A stretch of 64,000 bases of DNA, taken from NCBI RefSeq assembly GCF_007833275.1, contig NZ_CP042241.1:2170001-2234000 (forward strand), written 5' to 3'. Shown one piece after another: positions 42,959 to 50,965 of the stretch. Under the pieces are notes generated by a model. The model was not told the DNA's origin. It searched no databases and saw only the letters and a list, made by a program, of their open reading frames with translations. The DNA comes from Salarchaeum sp. JOR-1 (lineage in GTDB: Archaea > Halobacteriota > Halobacteria > Halobacteriales > Halobacteriaceae). The translations under genes and the position numbers were made by a program. Each line of letters opens with the position of its first letter. Within the stretch, counting starts at the first letter, position 1.

Positions 42959-43879
42959 TCACGCGGCGACGTACGCGACGGCGTACGCGAGTCCGGCGAC
43001 TGTGATGGCGGCGAGGCCGGTGATGGTGGCAGTCGAGAGCGGCGGGAGGCGGCGCTTCCAGTCGGGGACGACGCCGACGAATCCGACGGCGAGCACGCTG
43101 AACACGAACTGGTAGGACGTGTCGAGGGTCGGCGGCGCGATGACGAACGCGGCGAGCGCGTACGCCGCGCCGCCCGCGGCGCGGACGTTCAGGTGCCGCC
43201 ACGGCGAGCGCTCGGTGAGGTGGAGGTAGGTGAGGACGCCGAGCCAGATGGCGGCGAGTTCGACGCCGAACGCGCCGAGCAGGTGGAGCGTCGGATCGGC
43301 GGCGAGCGCGAGCCGGCCGTCGAAGACGACGCCGGAGAGCGGGTAGAGGAACTGCGGGGCCTCCCCCGTGAACAGGTCGCCGAACGGATGCGAGACGAGT
43401 CCGGCGAGCGCGACCGCCGCGACCTCGCGGGGGGCGAGCGCGAGGCGGCGCGCGGCGAGCACGGCGACGAGCGCGCCCGCGGCGACGTACACGGCCATGA
43501 CGAACGCGCCGAGCGCGCCGCTCGCGACGGCGGCGACGCCGACGAGCGCGAGCAGGACGGGCGCGGCGACCAGTCGCGTCCGGGAGTCGTGCGCGGCGAG
43601 CGCGAACCCGAGCGCAGCGGGGACGGCGACGACGACCGAGTGCGTCATCGCGCGGTGGACGACAGTGGACGCGCTCCAGAAGGCGTTCGCGGCGGCGAAC
43701 GCGCTCGCCGAGTCGAGGCCGAGCAGGCCGGCGGGCGCGTACACCATGTCGACGTCGGGGACGGCGGCGAACGCGCCCGCGGCGACGCCGAGCGCGAGCG
43801 CCTCCGGTCGCGAGCGCCCGAGGCGGAGCGCCGCGAGGGCGACCAGCGCGAACGCGAGCGTCTCGTGGCCGACGAACAT
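42959..43879 (-). CDS. YdjM/DUF457-like membrane metal-dependent hydrolase
   Basis: A 306-residue membrane protein with an early metal-like cluster: GHETLAFALVA, VPDVDMVYAP, VVHRAMTHSVV and LVSHPFGDLFTGE. Those H and D residues at helix ends are typical of the YdjM/LexA-regulated inner membrane hydrolase family (DUF457), believed to act on lipids or phosphorylated isoprenoids. The gene lies 40 bases upstream of the two coupled membrane-protein genes on the same strand. Confidence 0.85.
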   Translation of the reverse strand: MFVGHETLAFALVALAALRLGRSRPEALALGVAAGAFAAVPDVDMVYAPAGLLGLDSASAFAAANAFWSASTVVHRAMTHSVVVAVPAALGFALAAHDSRTRLVAAPVLLALVGVAAVASGALGAFVMAVYVAAGALVAVLAARRLALAPREVAAVALAGLVSHPFGDLFTGEAPQFLYPLSGVVFDGRLALAADPTLHLLGAFGVELAAIWLGVLTYLHLTERSPWRHLNVRAAGGAAYALAAFVIAPPTLDTSYQFVFSVLAVGFVGVVPDWKRRLPPLSTATITGLAAITVAGLAYAVAYVAA

Positions 43880-43934
43880 GACTAGCGAGAGTGGGTTCAG
43901 AAATATAAGTTCGCCGTCGCCCCGGGGCGTAGTG

Positions 43935-45218
43935 TCACTCCTCGTCCCGGAAGCGGGCGTCGACGCTCGCGGCGTGGCCGTCGAGGCCTTCGGCGTTCGC
44001 GAGCGTCGTCACGGTGTCCCGGATGTCGCCGAGCGAGTCGCGGTCGAGGCGCTGGACGGTGGTCGCGCGGAGGAACGTGTCCACGCTGAGGCCGCCGGTG
44101 ACCTTCGCCCTGCCGTTCGTCGGGAGGACGTGGTTCGTGCCGGTGGCGTAGTCGCCCGCCGCGACGGGCGTGTACGGGCCGAGGAAGACGCTTCCCGCAT
44201 TACTGATGCGGTCGAGGATGTGCTCGTCCTCGTCGGCCTGAATCGAGAGGTGCTCCGCGGCGTACTCCTCCGCGAACAGCACGGCCTCGCTCTGCGAGCG
44301 CGCGACGAACACGCCGCTCGCGTCCCCGTCGAGGCAGTCCTCGATGATGTCTGCGCGCTCGCGCTCGCCGAGTCGGGCGTCGATGGCCTCGCAGACGGCG
44401 TCTGCGGTGGCCTCGTCGTCGGTCACGACGACGACGGACGCGTTCGGGTCGTGTTCCGCCTGCGCGAGCGCGTCCGCCGCGACCAGTTCGGGGTCGGCGG
44501 TGTCGTCCGCGAGAACCAGGACTTCGCTCGGGCCCGCGAGGAAGTCGATTTCCACGTCCCCGCGAACCTCGGCCTTCGCCGCGGTCACCCACTTGTTCCC
44601 GGGGCCGACGACCAACTGGACGGAGTTGACGGTCTCCGTGCCGTACGCGAGCGCGCCGACGGCCTGCGCGCCGCCGACCGCGTACACGGTGTCCGCGCCC
44701 GCCGCGTGAATCGCCGCGAGCGTCACCGGGTTCATCTCGTCCGCGGGCGGCGTCGCCACCGCCACCTGCTCCACGCCCGCCACCTTCGCCGGCACGACGC
44801 CCATAATCGCCGACGACGGGTAGGCCGCCGCGCCGCCGGGCACGTAGACGCCCGCGCGCTCGATGGGCCGGAACCGCCGGCCGAGTTCGCGGCCGTCGAA
44901 CGCCTCGCGCCAGTCCTCGGGAACCTGGGCCTCGTGGAACTCGCGGACGTTCTCGACGGCGTCGTCGATGGCCTGCCGGGTGTCGTCGTCGAGGTCGTCG
45001 TACGCGCGCTCGGCCGCGTCGGTCACGTCGAGGTTCCCCACGTCGGTGTCGTCGAACTCGCGCGCGAACTCGCGGAGCGCCGCGTCGCCCTCCGCGCGAA
45101 CCCGCGAGAGGATGTCGCGGACGTCCCCGCGGACCGCCTCCACGCCCGCGTCGCGTTCGAAGAGCGCGCGGCGTCGCTCGGGGCCGAGGTCCGCGACGCG
45201 CTCCGGGTCGAGAGTCAT
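43935..45218 (-). CDS. hisD: Histidinol dehydrogenase
   Basis: A 427-residue HisD, the usual size. Signatures are ERAGVYVPGGAAAYPS (about 117-132), VVGPGNKWVTAAK, LAGPSEVLVLAD and the metal/substrate region AEHDPNAS and GTNHVLPTNGRAKVTGG. It performs the last two oxidations of histidine synthesis, from L-histidinol to L-histidine with NAD, in the cytoplasm. No other his gene is adjacent, which is normal for haloarchaea. ATG 45218 is the family start. Confidence 0.96.
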   Translation of the reverse strand: MTLDPERVADLGPERRRALFERDAGVEAVRGDVRDILSRVRAEGDAALREFAREFDDTDVGNLDVTDAAERAYDDLDDDTRQAIDDAVENVREFHEAQVPEDWREAFDGRELGRRFRPIERAGVYVPGGAAAYPSSAIMGVVPAKVAGVEQVAVATPPADEMNPVTLAAIHAAGADTVYAVGGAQAVGALAYGTETVNSVQLVVGPGNKWVTAAKAEVRGDVEIDFLAGPSEVLVLADDTADPELVAADALAQAEHDPNASVVVVTDDEATADAVCEAIDARLGERERADIIEDCLDGDASGVFVARSQSEAVLFAEEYAAEHLSIQADEDEHILDRISNAGSVFLGPYTPVAAGDYATGTNHVLPTNGRAKVTGGLSVDTFLRATTVQRLDRDSLGDIRDTVTTLANAEGLDGHAASVDARFRDEE

Positions 45219-45373
45219 ACCTGAATCGAGGGCCGCGAGACGTGAAAACCGTTCGCCTCACCGCCGACTGTCCGGACGAACCGCTACCGCACAGAAGTAT
45301 GTCGCCCGCGACACTACCGGACGAGTTTCTACTAGTCGGGTGAGTGGAAGTGAAATACACTGTCTGAGGGGGA

Positions 45374-45625
45374 TCACGCGTTCCGGTCGACCCACGCACA
45401 GAAGGAATCGAAGTTCTCGGCACCGGCGCTCTCGGCAATATCCCGTACGGTCCCCGTTCGGAGTTCGTCGTGGAGCGGAACGGTGACCTGCCGCCGGTCG
45501 TCCTCGTTCGTCGGGTGTTCGTAGTAGAGTTGCGCGTGGTCGCCCGCCGTCCGCCGCCACTCGAAGCCGCCGACGTTGACGAGCACTTTCACGACCGCCA
45601 TCCCGGAGAACGTTCGCCTCTCCAT
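45374..45625 (-). CDS. hicA: HicA-type mRNA interferase toxin
   Basis: An 83-residue HicA toxin. The family core is present: KVLVNVGGFEWRRTAGDHAQLYYEHP with the catalytic histidine H30 (cited by its central part AGDHAQLYY), then the strands QVTVPLHDE and the C-terminal helix GTVRDIAESAG. HicA enzymes cleave mRNA when not bound by HicB. Its ATG overlaps the hicB TGA stop by one base (TGATG), giving the antitoxin-first order common in archaea. Confidence 0.88.
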   Translation of the reverse strand: MERRTFSGMAVVKVLVNVGGFEWRRTAGDHAQLYYEHPTNEDDRRQVTVPLHDELRTGTVRDIAESAGAENFDSFCAWVDRNA

Positions 45626-45894
45626 CAATCGAGCACGTCCGGGGGTTCTTCGTCACCCGTCGTGTTGTCGGCCGGATCAATCCCGAGCTCACGGAGTTCC
45701 TCGTCGGTCGGCTCCCGTCCGGTTTCTCCTTCGTGGAGTTCAACCGCCTCGTCGAGGTTCGCCAGCGCGGCGTCGCGGGACTCACCTTGCGTCGTGACAC
45801 CGGTTTCGATGTCCTTTGCGACCCACCAGCCGTCCTCGCGCCACAGACGGATCTCGTCGGTGTGCTCCGTTCCGTCTCTGGTCGAACTGGCCAT
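45625..45894 (-). CDS. hicB: HicB-type antitoxin
   Basis: An 89-residue protein with the HicB partial RNase H fold: EIRLWREDGWWVAKDIE strands, TQGESRDAALANLDEAVEL helix (cited by VTTQGES). The DNA-binding C terminus is short and acidic, ending in EEPPDVLD, so regulation may rely on a partner or on other sites. A TTATTC box on the minus strand (45918-45923) and a palindrome just before the ATG support autoregulation. Confidence 0.88.
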   Translation of the reverse strand: MASSTRDGTEHTDEIRLWREDGWWVAKDIETGVTTQGESRDAALANLDEAVELHEGETGREPTDEELRELGIDPADNTTGDEEPPDVLD

Positions 45895-45895
45895 A

Positions 45896-45905
45896 CTATC
45901 GATAG
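45896..45905. promoter_or_regulatory. Palindrome at the hicB start
   Basis: CTATCGATAG is a perfect 10-base palindrome located one base before the hicB ATG and downstream of its TATA box. It is a candidate operator for the HicAB complex. It could also be chance in a short leader. Confidence 0.35.
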
Positions 45906-45982
45906 CGCGACCTGCCGAATAAGGGTTTGGCTGGTACTGAACGGTCGTAATGTACGCCCGCAACACTAACGGCCGGCGTCAT

Positions 45983-46156
45983 CCCGAGGCGGCGTGCCGC
46001 GTCAGCCGGGAAACCCTCGTGGCGGGCGAGCGGTGGGACGCTACCCCCGGAGCCGTACTCGCCGGCTCCGAAACCGTTCCGCGGTCGCTTGCGCGACGTC
46101 TGTCGTGCGCGCCGGGGTTCTCCAGTCGTCATCGCACCCTGGTAGGCTGGCTCGGG
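45983..46156 (+). ncRNA. Candidate structured RNA in the hicB-HTH gap
   Basis: This gap of 312 bases (45895-46206) has no convincing gene. It folds into a nested set by eye: outer helix CCCGAG (45983-45988) with CTCGGG (46151-46156); second helix CAGCC (46003-46007) with GGCTG (46145-46149); inner hairpins GCGG/CCGC (45989-46000), GGG/CCC (46008-46016), CTCG/CGAG (46016-46030), CGGAGCCG/CGGCTCCG (46048-46070), GTCGC/GCGAC (46084-46097) and CCGGGGT/ACCCTGG (46112-46142). One pair in the last is G-T, tolerated only if the plus strand is the RNA. The core motifs of RNase P or SRP RNA were not seen. Confidence 0.4.
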
Positions 46157-46206
46157 TGGGGACAAACGGCGCGCACGAAGCAGTAGGGAGCGTGTGGCTA
46201 AGAGGG

Positions 46207-46434
46207 CTACGCCTTCGCCTCTTCGAGGAGCGCGTACACCTGTTCGCGGGTCTCGCAGACGCCGCAGACGCACTCGGCGCGGCCCGCCTCCACGAGTTCG
46301 TCCATCGCGGTGGCGGCGTCCGACTCGGAGATGCGGGCTTCAGCCGCTATCTCGCTGGGGGAGAGGGGGCCGCGGTTCGCGAGCACCACGCGGGCGAGTT
46401 TCGCGTGACAGGACAGGCTCGCATCGTCGCTCAT
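46207..46434 (-). CDS. Small winged-helix protein with Cys cluster
   Basis: A 75-residue DNA-binding-like protein: residues 8-60 form a MarR/ArsR-like helix-turn-helix (LARVVLANRGPLSPSEIA, then SESDAATAMDELVEAG as recognition helix). The tail AECVCGVCETREQVY has three closely spaced cysteines, which may bind metal or sense redox state. ATG 46434 begins the family-like MSDDASLSCHAKL. It could regulate the divergent dehydrogenase gene. Confidence 0.7.
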   Translation of the reverse strand: MSDDASLSCHAKLARVVLANRGPLSPSEIAAEARISESDAATAMDELVEAGRAECVCGVCETREQVYALLEEAKA

Positions 46435-46539
46435 ACGCCGACGTTGCCGACGCCCGCCAAAAACCCTTGGCAAACCGGCGAACGCGGACGCGACGCCGCG
46501 ACAGAAACGGATTAGGCGGTCGCAGGTGGAAACCGGAAC

Positions 46540-47496
46540 GTGACCGACCCCACGATAGCGGTGTTGCGCGCGGACATCCACGGCCTGTCGTCGCGCGAGT
46601 ACGCGGACGCCCTCAAAGAGCGGCTTCCCAACCACGAAATCCGGTACGCGGCGACACCGCAAGCGGAACGCGAGTACGTCGCGGACGCCGAGATAGTGAC
46701 GGGGACTGGTATCGACACGGATCTCTTGGACGCCGCGGGCGACATCGAGTTGTTCGCGTGCGCGTACGCCGGCTACAACCACCTGCCGATGGACGCCCTG
46801 CGCGAGCGCGGCGTCGCGGTGACGAACGGAGCGGGCATCCACGCGCCCGGTATCGCCGAGCAAGTCCTGGGGTACGTGTTGACGTTCGCGCGGAACCTCC
46901 AGCAGGGCGTCCGGCAGTCGGAGCGCGGCGAGTGGCGTCACTACAAGGCCCACGGCGAACTCACCGACGCGACCGTCACCATCGTCGGCTTGGGGGCCAT
47001 CGGAACGGCGGTCGAGCAGCGGCTCCGGGGGTTCGGCGCGCACACCATCGGCGTCCGGTACACGCCCGAGAAGGGCGGGCCGACGGACGAGATCGTGGGG
47101 TTCGACCCCGCGGACGTGCACGACGCGTTCGCGCGCAGCGACTACGTCGTGCTCGCGTGCCCGCTCACCGAGACCACGCAGGGCCTCGTGGACGCGGCGG
47201 CGTTCGAGACGCTCGCACCCGAGTCGGTGCTCGTGAACGTCGCGCGCGGCGGCGTCGTGGAGACGGACGCGCTCGTCGACGCGCTCCGCCGCGACGCCAT
47301 CCGGGGGGCGGCGCTCGACGTGACCGACCCCGAACCGCTCCCGCCGAACCACGTGCTGTGGACGCTCGACAACTGTCTCGTCACGCCGCACAACGCCGGG
47401 CACACCCCGAAGCACTGGACGCGGCTCGCGGACATCCTCGAAGAGAACGTGAAGCGCCTCGAGGCCGGTGAGGAGCTGGAGAACCGCGTCGATTAG
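46540..47496 (+). CDS. D-2-hydroxyacid dehydrogenase
   Basis: A 318-residue NAD-dependent D-2-hydroxyacid dehydrogenase. The dinucleotide loop is VGLGAIGTAVEQRL (about 149-162), the substrate arginine is in VNVARGG (about 232), the glutamate in DPEPLPP, and the catalytic histidine in TPHNAGHT (about 284). It could reduce 2-ketoacids such as pyruvate, glyoxylate or 2-ketoisocaproate; the sequence does not decide. Start GTG 46540 is used because the beta-strand PTIAVLRAD begins there. The stop overlaps asd by four bases, convergently. Confidence 0.9.
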   Translation: MTDPTIAVLRADIHGLSSREYADALKERLPNHEIRYAATPQAEREYVADAEIVTGTGIDTDLLDAAGDIELFACAYAGYNHLPMDALRERGVAVTNGAGIHAPGIAEQVLGYVLTFARNLQQGVRQSERGEWRHYKAHGELTDATVTIVGLGAIGTAVEQRLRGFGAHTIGVRYTPEKGGPTDEIVGFDPADVHDAFARSDYVVLACPLTETTQGLVDAAAFETLAPESVLVNVARGGVVETDALVDALRRDAIRGAALDVTDPEPLPPNHVLWTLDNCLVTPHNAGHTPKHWTRLADILEENVKRLEAGEELENRVD

Positions 47497-48524
47497 AGCC
47501 AGCCGTCGCGCGCGAGGAGTTCGCCGTTCAGGACGCTCGCACCCGCCGCGCCGCGGATGGTGTTGTGGGCGAGCGTGTTGTACTGAACCCCGCTCTCCGT
47601 CTGCTGGATGCCGCCCGCCGCCACCGCCATCCCGTCGCCGAGCATGCGGTCGAGGCGGGGCTGCGGGCGATCCGGCTCTTCGAACACGTGGATCAGGGGG
47701 TCGGGGGCGCTCGGGAGATCCTGCGTCTCCGCCTCGGCGAACGCCTCGGCGACTTCCGCCACGGCGGGGTCGTCGTCGAGTTCCGCCCAGACGTTCTCCA
47801 GGTGACCGTCCAGCGTCGGCACGCGGTTGCAGGACGCCGAGACGTCCACGTCGTGCCAGTCGACTTCGGTTCCCGTGAACTCCCCGAGGAGCTTCCGGGA
47901 CTCGGACTCCATCTTCGCCTCCTCGCCGCCGATATGCGGGAGGACGTTGTCGAGGATTTCCATCGACGTGACGCCCGAGTACCCCGCGCCCGACACCGCC
48001 TGTAGAGTCGCGACGTGCACCGTGTCGAGGCCGAACGCGTCCAGTGCCGCGAGCGTCGGCACCATCGTGATGGTCGAGCAGTTCGGGTTCTTCACGAGCG
48101 CGCCGTCCCACCCGCGCTCGTCGCGCTGCACCTCGATGAGGTCGAGGTGGTCGGCGTTCACTTCGGGAATGACGAGCGGCACGTCGTCCGCGGTGCGCTC
48201 GTTCGAGGAGTTCGACGAGACGACGTAGCCAGCCTCACAGAAGCCGTGTTCGACGCGTTCCGCGACCGACGACGGGAGCGAGGAGAACAGGAGGTCGACG
48301 TCGTCCGGAATCGCGTCCGGGTCGGTTTCGCGGACTTCGAGGCTCGCCACGTCCTCCGGAATCGGCGTGTCCACTCGCCACTTCGCCGCGTCACGGTAGG
48401 ACTTGCCCGCCGACTCGGGGCTCGCGGTGACGGTCGTCAGCTCGAACTGGTCGTGTTCGGAGAGCAGCTGGATGAATCGCTGTCCGACGGCTCCAGTCGC
48501 TCCGAGTACGCCTACGGTTACCAT
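47493..48524 (-). CDS. asd: Aspartate-semialdehyde dehydrogenase
   Basis: A 343-residue ASADH of the archaeal/fungal branch. The NADP loop is VGVLGATGAVGQRFIQ (about 3-18), the catalytic cysteine in NPNCSTIT (about 147-154), the substrate arginine region around KMESESRKLLG, and the active-site histidine in DGHLENVW. It makes aspartate semialdehyde for threonine, methionine and lysine. It is the last gene of the cofD-rps17e-asd run, 50 bases after the ribosomal protein gene. Confidence 0.96.
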   Translation of the reverse strand: MVTVGVLGATGAVGQRFIQLLSEHDQFELTTVTASPESAGKSYRDAAKWRVDTPIPEDVASLEVRETDPDAIPDDVDLLFSSLPSSVAERVEHGFCEAGYVVSSNSSNERTADDVPLVIPEVNADHLDLIEVQRDERGWDGALVKNPNCSTITMVPTLAALDAFGLDTVHVATLQAVSGAGYSGVTSMEILDNVLPHIGGEEAKMESESRKLLGEFTGTEVDWHDVDVSASCNRVPTLDGHLENVWAELDDDPAVAEVAEAFAEAETQDLPSAPDPLIHVFEEPDRPQPRLDRMLGDGMAVAAGGIQQTESGVQYNTLAHNTIRGAAGASVLNGELLARDGWL

Positions 48525-48574
48525 ACCCGCCTCTAGTCGGGAAGAACTTCAAAGCGCTTCGGTTGCGGGGAAAA

Positions 48575-48754
48575 CTACTGTCGCTTGTGCGTGATGTAGC
48601 CCGCGATGCGGTTGCGGACTTCCTTCGACTCGATGTTCGTCAGTTCCACGACGGCGTCCTTGTTGTGCTCGAAGTCCTCGCGGCTGAACGCGTCGGGGTA
48701 TCGCTCCATGAGGATGTTCCCCGTCTTCTTGACGTAGTCGGGCTTGATGGCCAT
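48575..48754 (-). CDS. rps17e: 30S ribosomal protein S17e
   Basis: A 59-residue archaeal S17e: [17 protein letters not shown] start, YPDAFSRED core and [12 protein letters not shown] end. It belongs to the eukaryal/archaeal set of small-subunit proteins and packs against 16S rRNA. It starts 24 bases after the DUF447 gene and lies 50 bases before asd on the same strand, so it is in the operon. Its length is a little shorter than the common 62 residues. Confidence 0.93.
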   Translation of the reverse strand: MAIKPDYVKKTGNILMERYPDAFSREDFEHNKDAVVELTNIESKEVRNRIAGYITHKRQ

Positions 48755-48778
48755 ATCGGGGGTTTGTTCCGCCGAGCG

Positions 48779-49402
48779 TTAAAAGGATTCGTTCTCGTAC
48801 GCGCTGTACTCGGCGACGAGCGCCATCGCCTCGCGCTCCCGCTCGCCCCCGCAGCGCGCGACCACGTCGGCGAAGTAGTCGAGTCGCTCCCGGAGCGCGG
48901 CCTCCTCGTAGGCCGGTACGTCCAGCCGCGACGCCGCCACCGTCGCCTCCACGACCGCGTAGTACCCGCGGTTCGTCGCCGCGACCGACTCCCGGAGGAC
49001 GTCCGTTTCCACGGGCCGCAGCGCCCACTCCACCCACTCCGTCCCCCCGGACTCACCTGACGCCAGGCGCTCGACCGTGACGCGCGCCCACGCGTCCGCC
49101 GCGTCCAGGACGGGGGCGTCGGTCTCGTGAATCGAGAGCGCCGCCTCCACGAACAGCACCGGGTCGGTCGTGAACTGCACGTACCCCTCGCCGCGGCGTT
49201 CGAAGTTCCCGCGCGTCCGCGTCCGCCCCCACGTCGTCGCCGTCGCCGGGGACTCGGCGCTCGCGCGGCCATCGCTCGCACCGTCTTCGTCGCTTCGCGG
49301 CGCATGCACGCCGAGCGCCGCGGCGTTCCACATCTCGTTCGGCCCACGGGTCGTCACGACGGTCTCGGTGACCCCGCGGAGGCTGACGGGCCACTCGGTC
49401 AT
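48779..49402 (-). CDS. DUF447 family protein (flavin split-barrel type)
   Basis: A 207-residue DUF447 protein. The N-terminal half is a beta-barrel of the FMN-binding split-barrel type (VTETVVTTRGPNEMWNAAALG, shown by its part TRGPNEMWNAAALG, then GYVQFTTDPVLF), and the C terminus is helical. The family is shared with methanogens and C1-metabolising bacteria, and its reaction is not established. ATG 49402 overlaps the stop of citG-like by four bases (ATGA), indicating coupled translation. Confidence 0.88.
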   Translation of the reverse strand: MTEWPVSLRGVTETVVTTRGPNEMWNAAALGVHAPRSDEDGASDGRASAESPATATTWGRTRTRGNFERRGEGYVQFTTDPVLFVEAALSIHETDAPVLDAADAWARVTVERLASGESGGTEWVEWALRPVETDVLRESVAATNRGYYAVVEATVAASRLDVPAYEEAALRERLDYFADVVARCGGEREREAMALVAEYSAYENESF

Positions 49403-50235
49403 ACCGACACCCCGCGTTCGAGCGCGACGAACAGCGCGGCGCTCGTGACGTCCGCGGTCGTTCCGGGGTTGATTTCGCGCTCCACGAGGTCGTCCGCGAA
49501 CGCCGCCACGTCGGCGTCCGGCGCGTCAAGCAGTTCGCTCGCGCGCGCCGACACCTCGCGTGCGACCCCGGGGCCGTGCTGGCCGGCGACGAGCGAGTCC
49601 GGTTCGTCCGCGAGCAAGAAGAGGAAGGCGTCCGCCGCCCGATCGAGTATCGACCCCGTGCCGGCCTCGATGCGGTCGGCGGCGGCGAACGTCCGCCGGA
49701 AGCCCGTTGTCCACTCGGCGGCGTTCCCGTCCGCGGGCGCGCTCGCCGCCATCACGTCGTAGAGCGTGAGGTCGCGGGCTTCGAGTTCGGGGACGGCGTC
49801 GCTCCCGCGGCGCACGTCGAGCGCGTCCGCGTCCTCGGGGAGGTCGGGGACGGAGACGTCGACGTGGTCGAACGCGCGGTAGAATCCCGCCGCGTCCGCG
49901 ACCGTCGTGTGTTCGACGACGTGCGTGACCGACTCGGGCGTGAGGCCGCGCTCCGCGGCGGCGCGGACGAGCGGGACGAGGAGGAGCAGGCAGCCGAACT
50001 GGGTGTTCCCGCCCGACTGCTCGCTCATCCCCGCGACCGCGCGCTCGAACGCCTCGCCCACGGGCGCGCCGGACGCGGCGTCGGCGAGGCCGGGTCGCGC
50101 GCCGACCGCGCCCGCGAGGAAGTGCTCGAAGCGCAAGTCGGAGAGGTCACGGTGGCGGTCGACGTTCCCGGGTTTCGGCGTGCCCGCGACCTCCAGGAGG
50201 AGCGCGAGTTCGGCGTTCGCGGCGTGGCTACGCAT
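49399..50235 (-). CDS. CitG-like triphosphoribosyl-dephospho-CoA synthase family protein
   Basis: A 278-residue all-helical CitG/MdcB homologue. The signature PKPGNVDRHRDLSDLRFEHF (given from TPKPGNVD) and the motif SGGNTQFGCLLLL are in place, with the second conserved G/N/T cluster. In bacteria CitG makes the prosthetic group of citrate lyase, but haloarchaea lack that enzyme; archaeal copies are placed with cofactor genes. It overlaps the Dus-like gene by eight bases and DUF447 by four. Confidence 0.85.
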   Translation of the reverse strand: MRSHAANAELALLLEVAGTPKPGNVDRHRDLSDLRFEHFLAGAVGARPGLADAASGAPVGEAFERAVAGMSEQSGGNTQFGCLLLLVPLVRAAAERGLTPESVTHVVEHTTVADAAGFYRAFDHVDVSVPDLPEDADALDVRRGSDAVPELEARDLTLYDVMAASAPADGNAAEWTTGFRRTFAAADRIEAGTGSILDRAADAFLFLLADEPDSLVAGQHGPGVAREVSARASELLDAPDADVAAFADDLVEREINPGTTADVTSAALFVALERGVSV

Positions 50236-50965
50236 CGAACCACTCCCGGACGGCGTCGTTCACGCGCGCGAGGACGCGCGGATCGTCGCTCGGCCGCCCC
50301 ACGGACACCGCGTCCGCGCCGTAGTCGAGGTACTCCCGAACGGTCTCGCGGTCGCGCACGCCGTTGTTCGCCACGAGGAACCCGTCGAACGACGCCCGTA
50401 CGTCCCGAATCACGGACTCGGAGTCCATCGCGTCGACGTGCAGGCAGTCCGCGCCCGCCGCGTCGAGTCGGGCGGCGAGTGCGGGCAGGTCGACGCCCTC
50501 GACCTCGGCACGCACCTTCACCGAAACTGTCGCGCCCTCGTCGCTCGCGGCGGCGACCTGTTCGGCGAGGCGGGCGGCGTTCCGGAGGAGGGACTCGCCC
50601 GCGCCGGCGGCGCACATCTCCGACTGGCGGCAGTGCGCGTTCACTTCGAGGACGGCGTCGCGGGCGGCGCACTCGCGGGCGGCCGCACGGAGCGGGGTGA
50701 GCGTCGTCGTCCGGACGTTGAACCCGCCCCGAACGGGGGCGTCCGCGACGCGGTCGAGTTCGCTCGCGAGGAAGTCGATCGGGTCGTCGGGGAGGAACTC
50801 AGTCCTGTCGCGGTCGGCGACCATCTCGCGGGCCGCCGTGCGGGTCGCGTCGTCCAGCGCGAGGCCGCCGAGGAACGCGAGGCCCGCGTACTCGCTCGCG
50901 GCGCGCGCCCACGCGGCGTCCGCCGCGCCGCTCAGGCTCGCGAGCGCGACCCGTGGCTCGAACAC
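50228..50965 (-). CDS. Dus-like flavin TIM-barrel protein
   Basis: A 245-residue TIM-barrel of the tRNA-dihydrouridine synthase/dihydroorotate dehydrogenase class. The catalytic-cysteine region is NAHCRQSEMCAAGAGESLL (C112 and C118), FMN phosphate binding is near VSVGRPSDDP, and the lysine region near VSVKVRAE. The family lacks the C-terminal RNA-binding helix of true Dus, and its substrate may be a small molecule. It starts with GTG 50965, sharing one base with the cofD stop (TAGTG). Confidence 0.8.
   Translation of the reverse strand: MFEPRVALASLSGAADAAWARAASEYAGLAFLGGLALDDATRTAAREMVADRDRTEFLPDDPIDFLASELDRVADAPVRGGFNVRTTTLTPLRAAARECAARDAVLEVNAHCRQSEMCAAGAGESLLRNAARLAEQVAAASDEGATVSVKVRAEVEGVDLPALAARLDAAGADCLHVDAMDSESVIRDVRASFDGFLVANNGVRDRETVREYLDYGADAVSVGRPSDDPRVLARVNDAVREWFDA

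Noticed and set aside
45983..46156. RNase P RNA or SRP RNA as identity of the structured gap
   Set aside because: The universally conserved core motifs of either RNA (such as GAGGAAAGUC or the SRP GGAAGGGAGCA type loop) were not found on either strand.
45950..46186. A 78-codon plus-strand frame in the hicB-HTH gap
   Set aside because: Composition is arginine-rich and unlike the acidic proteins here, no promoter spacing fits, and the region folds as RNA.
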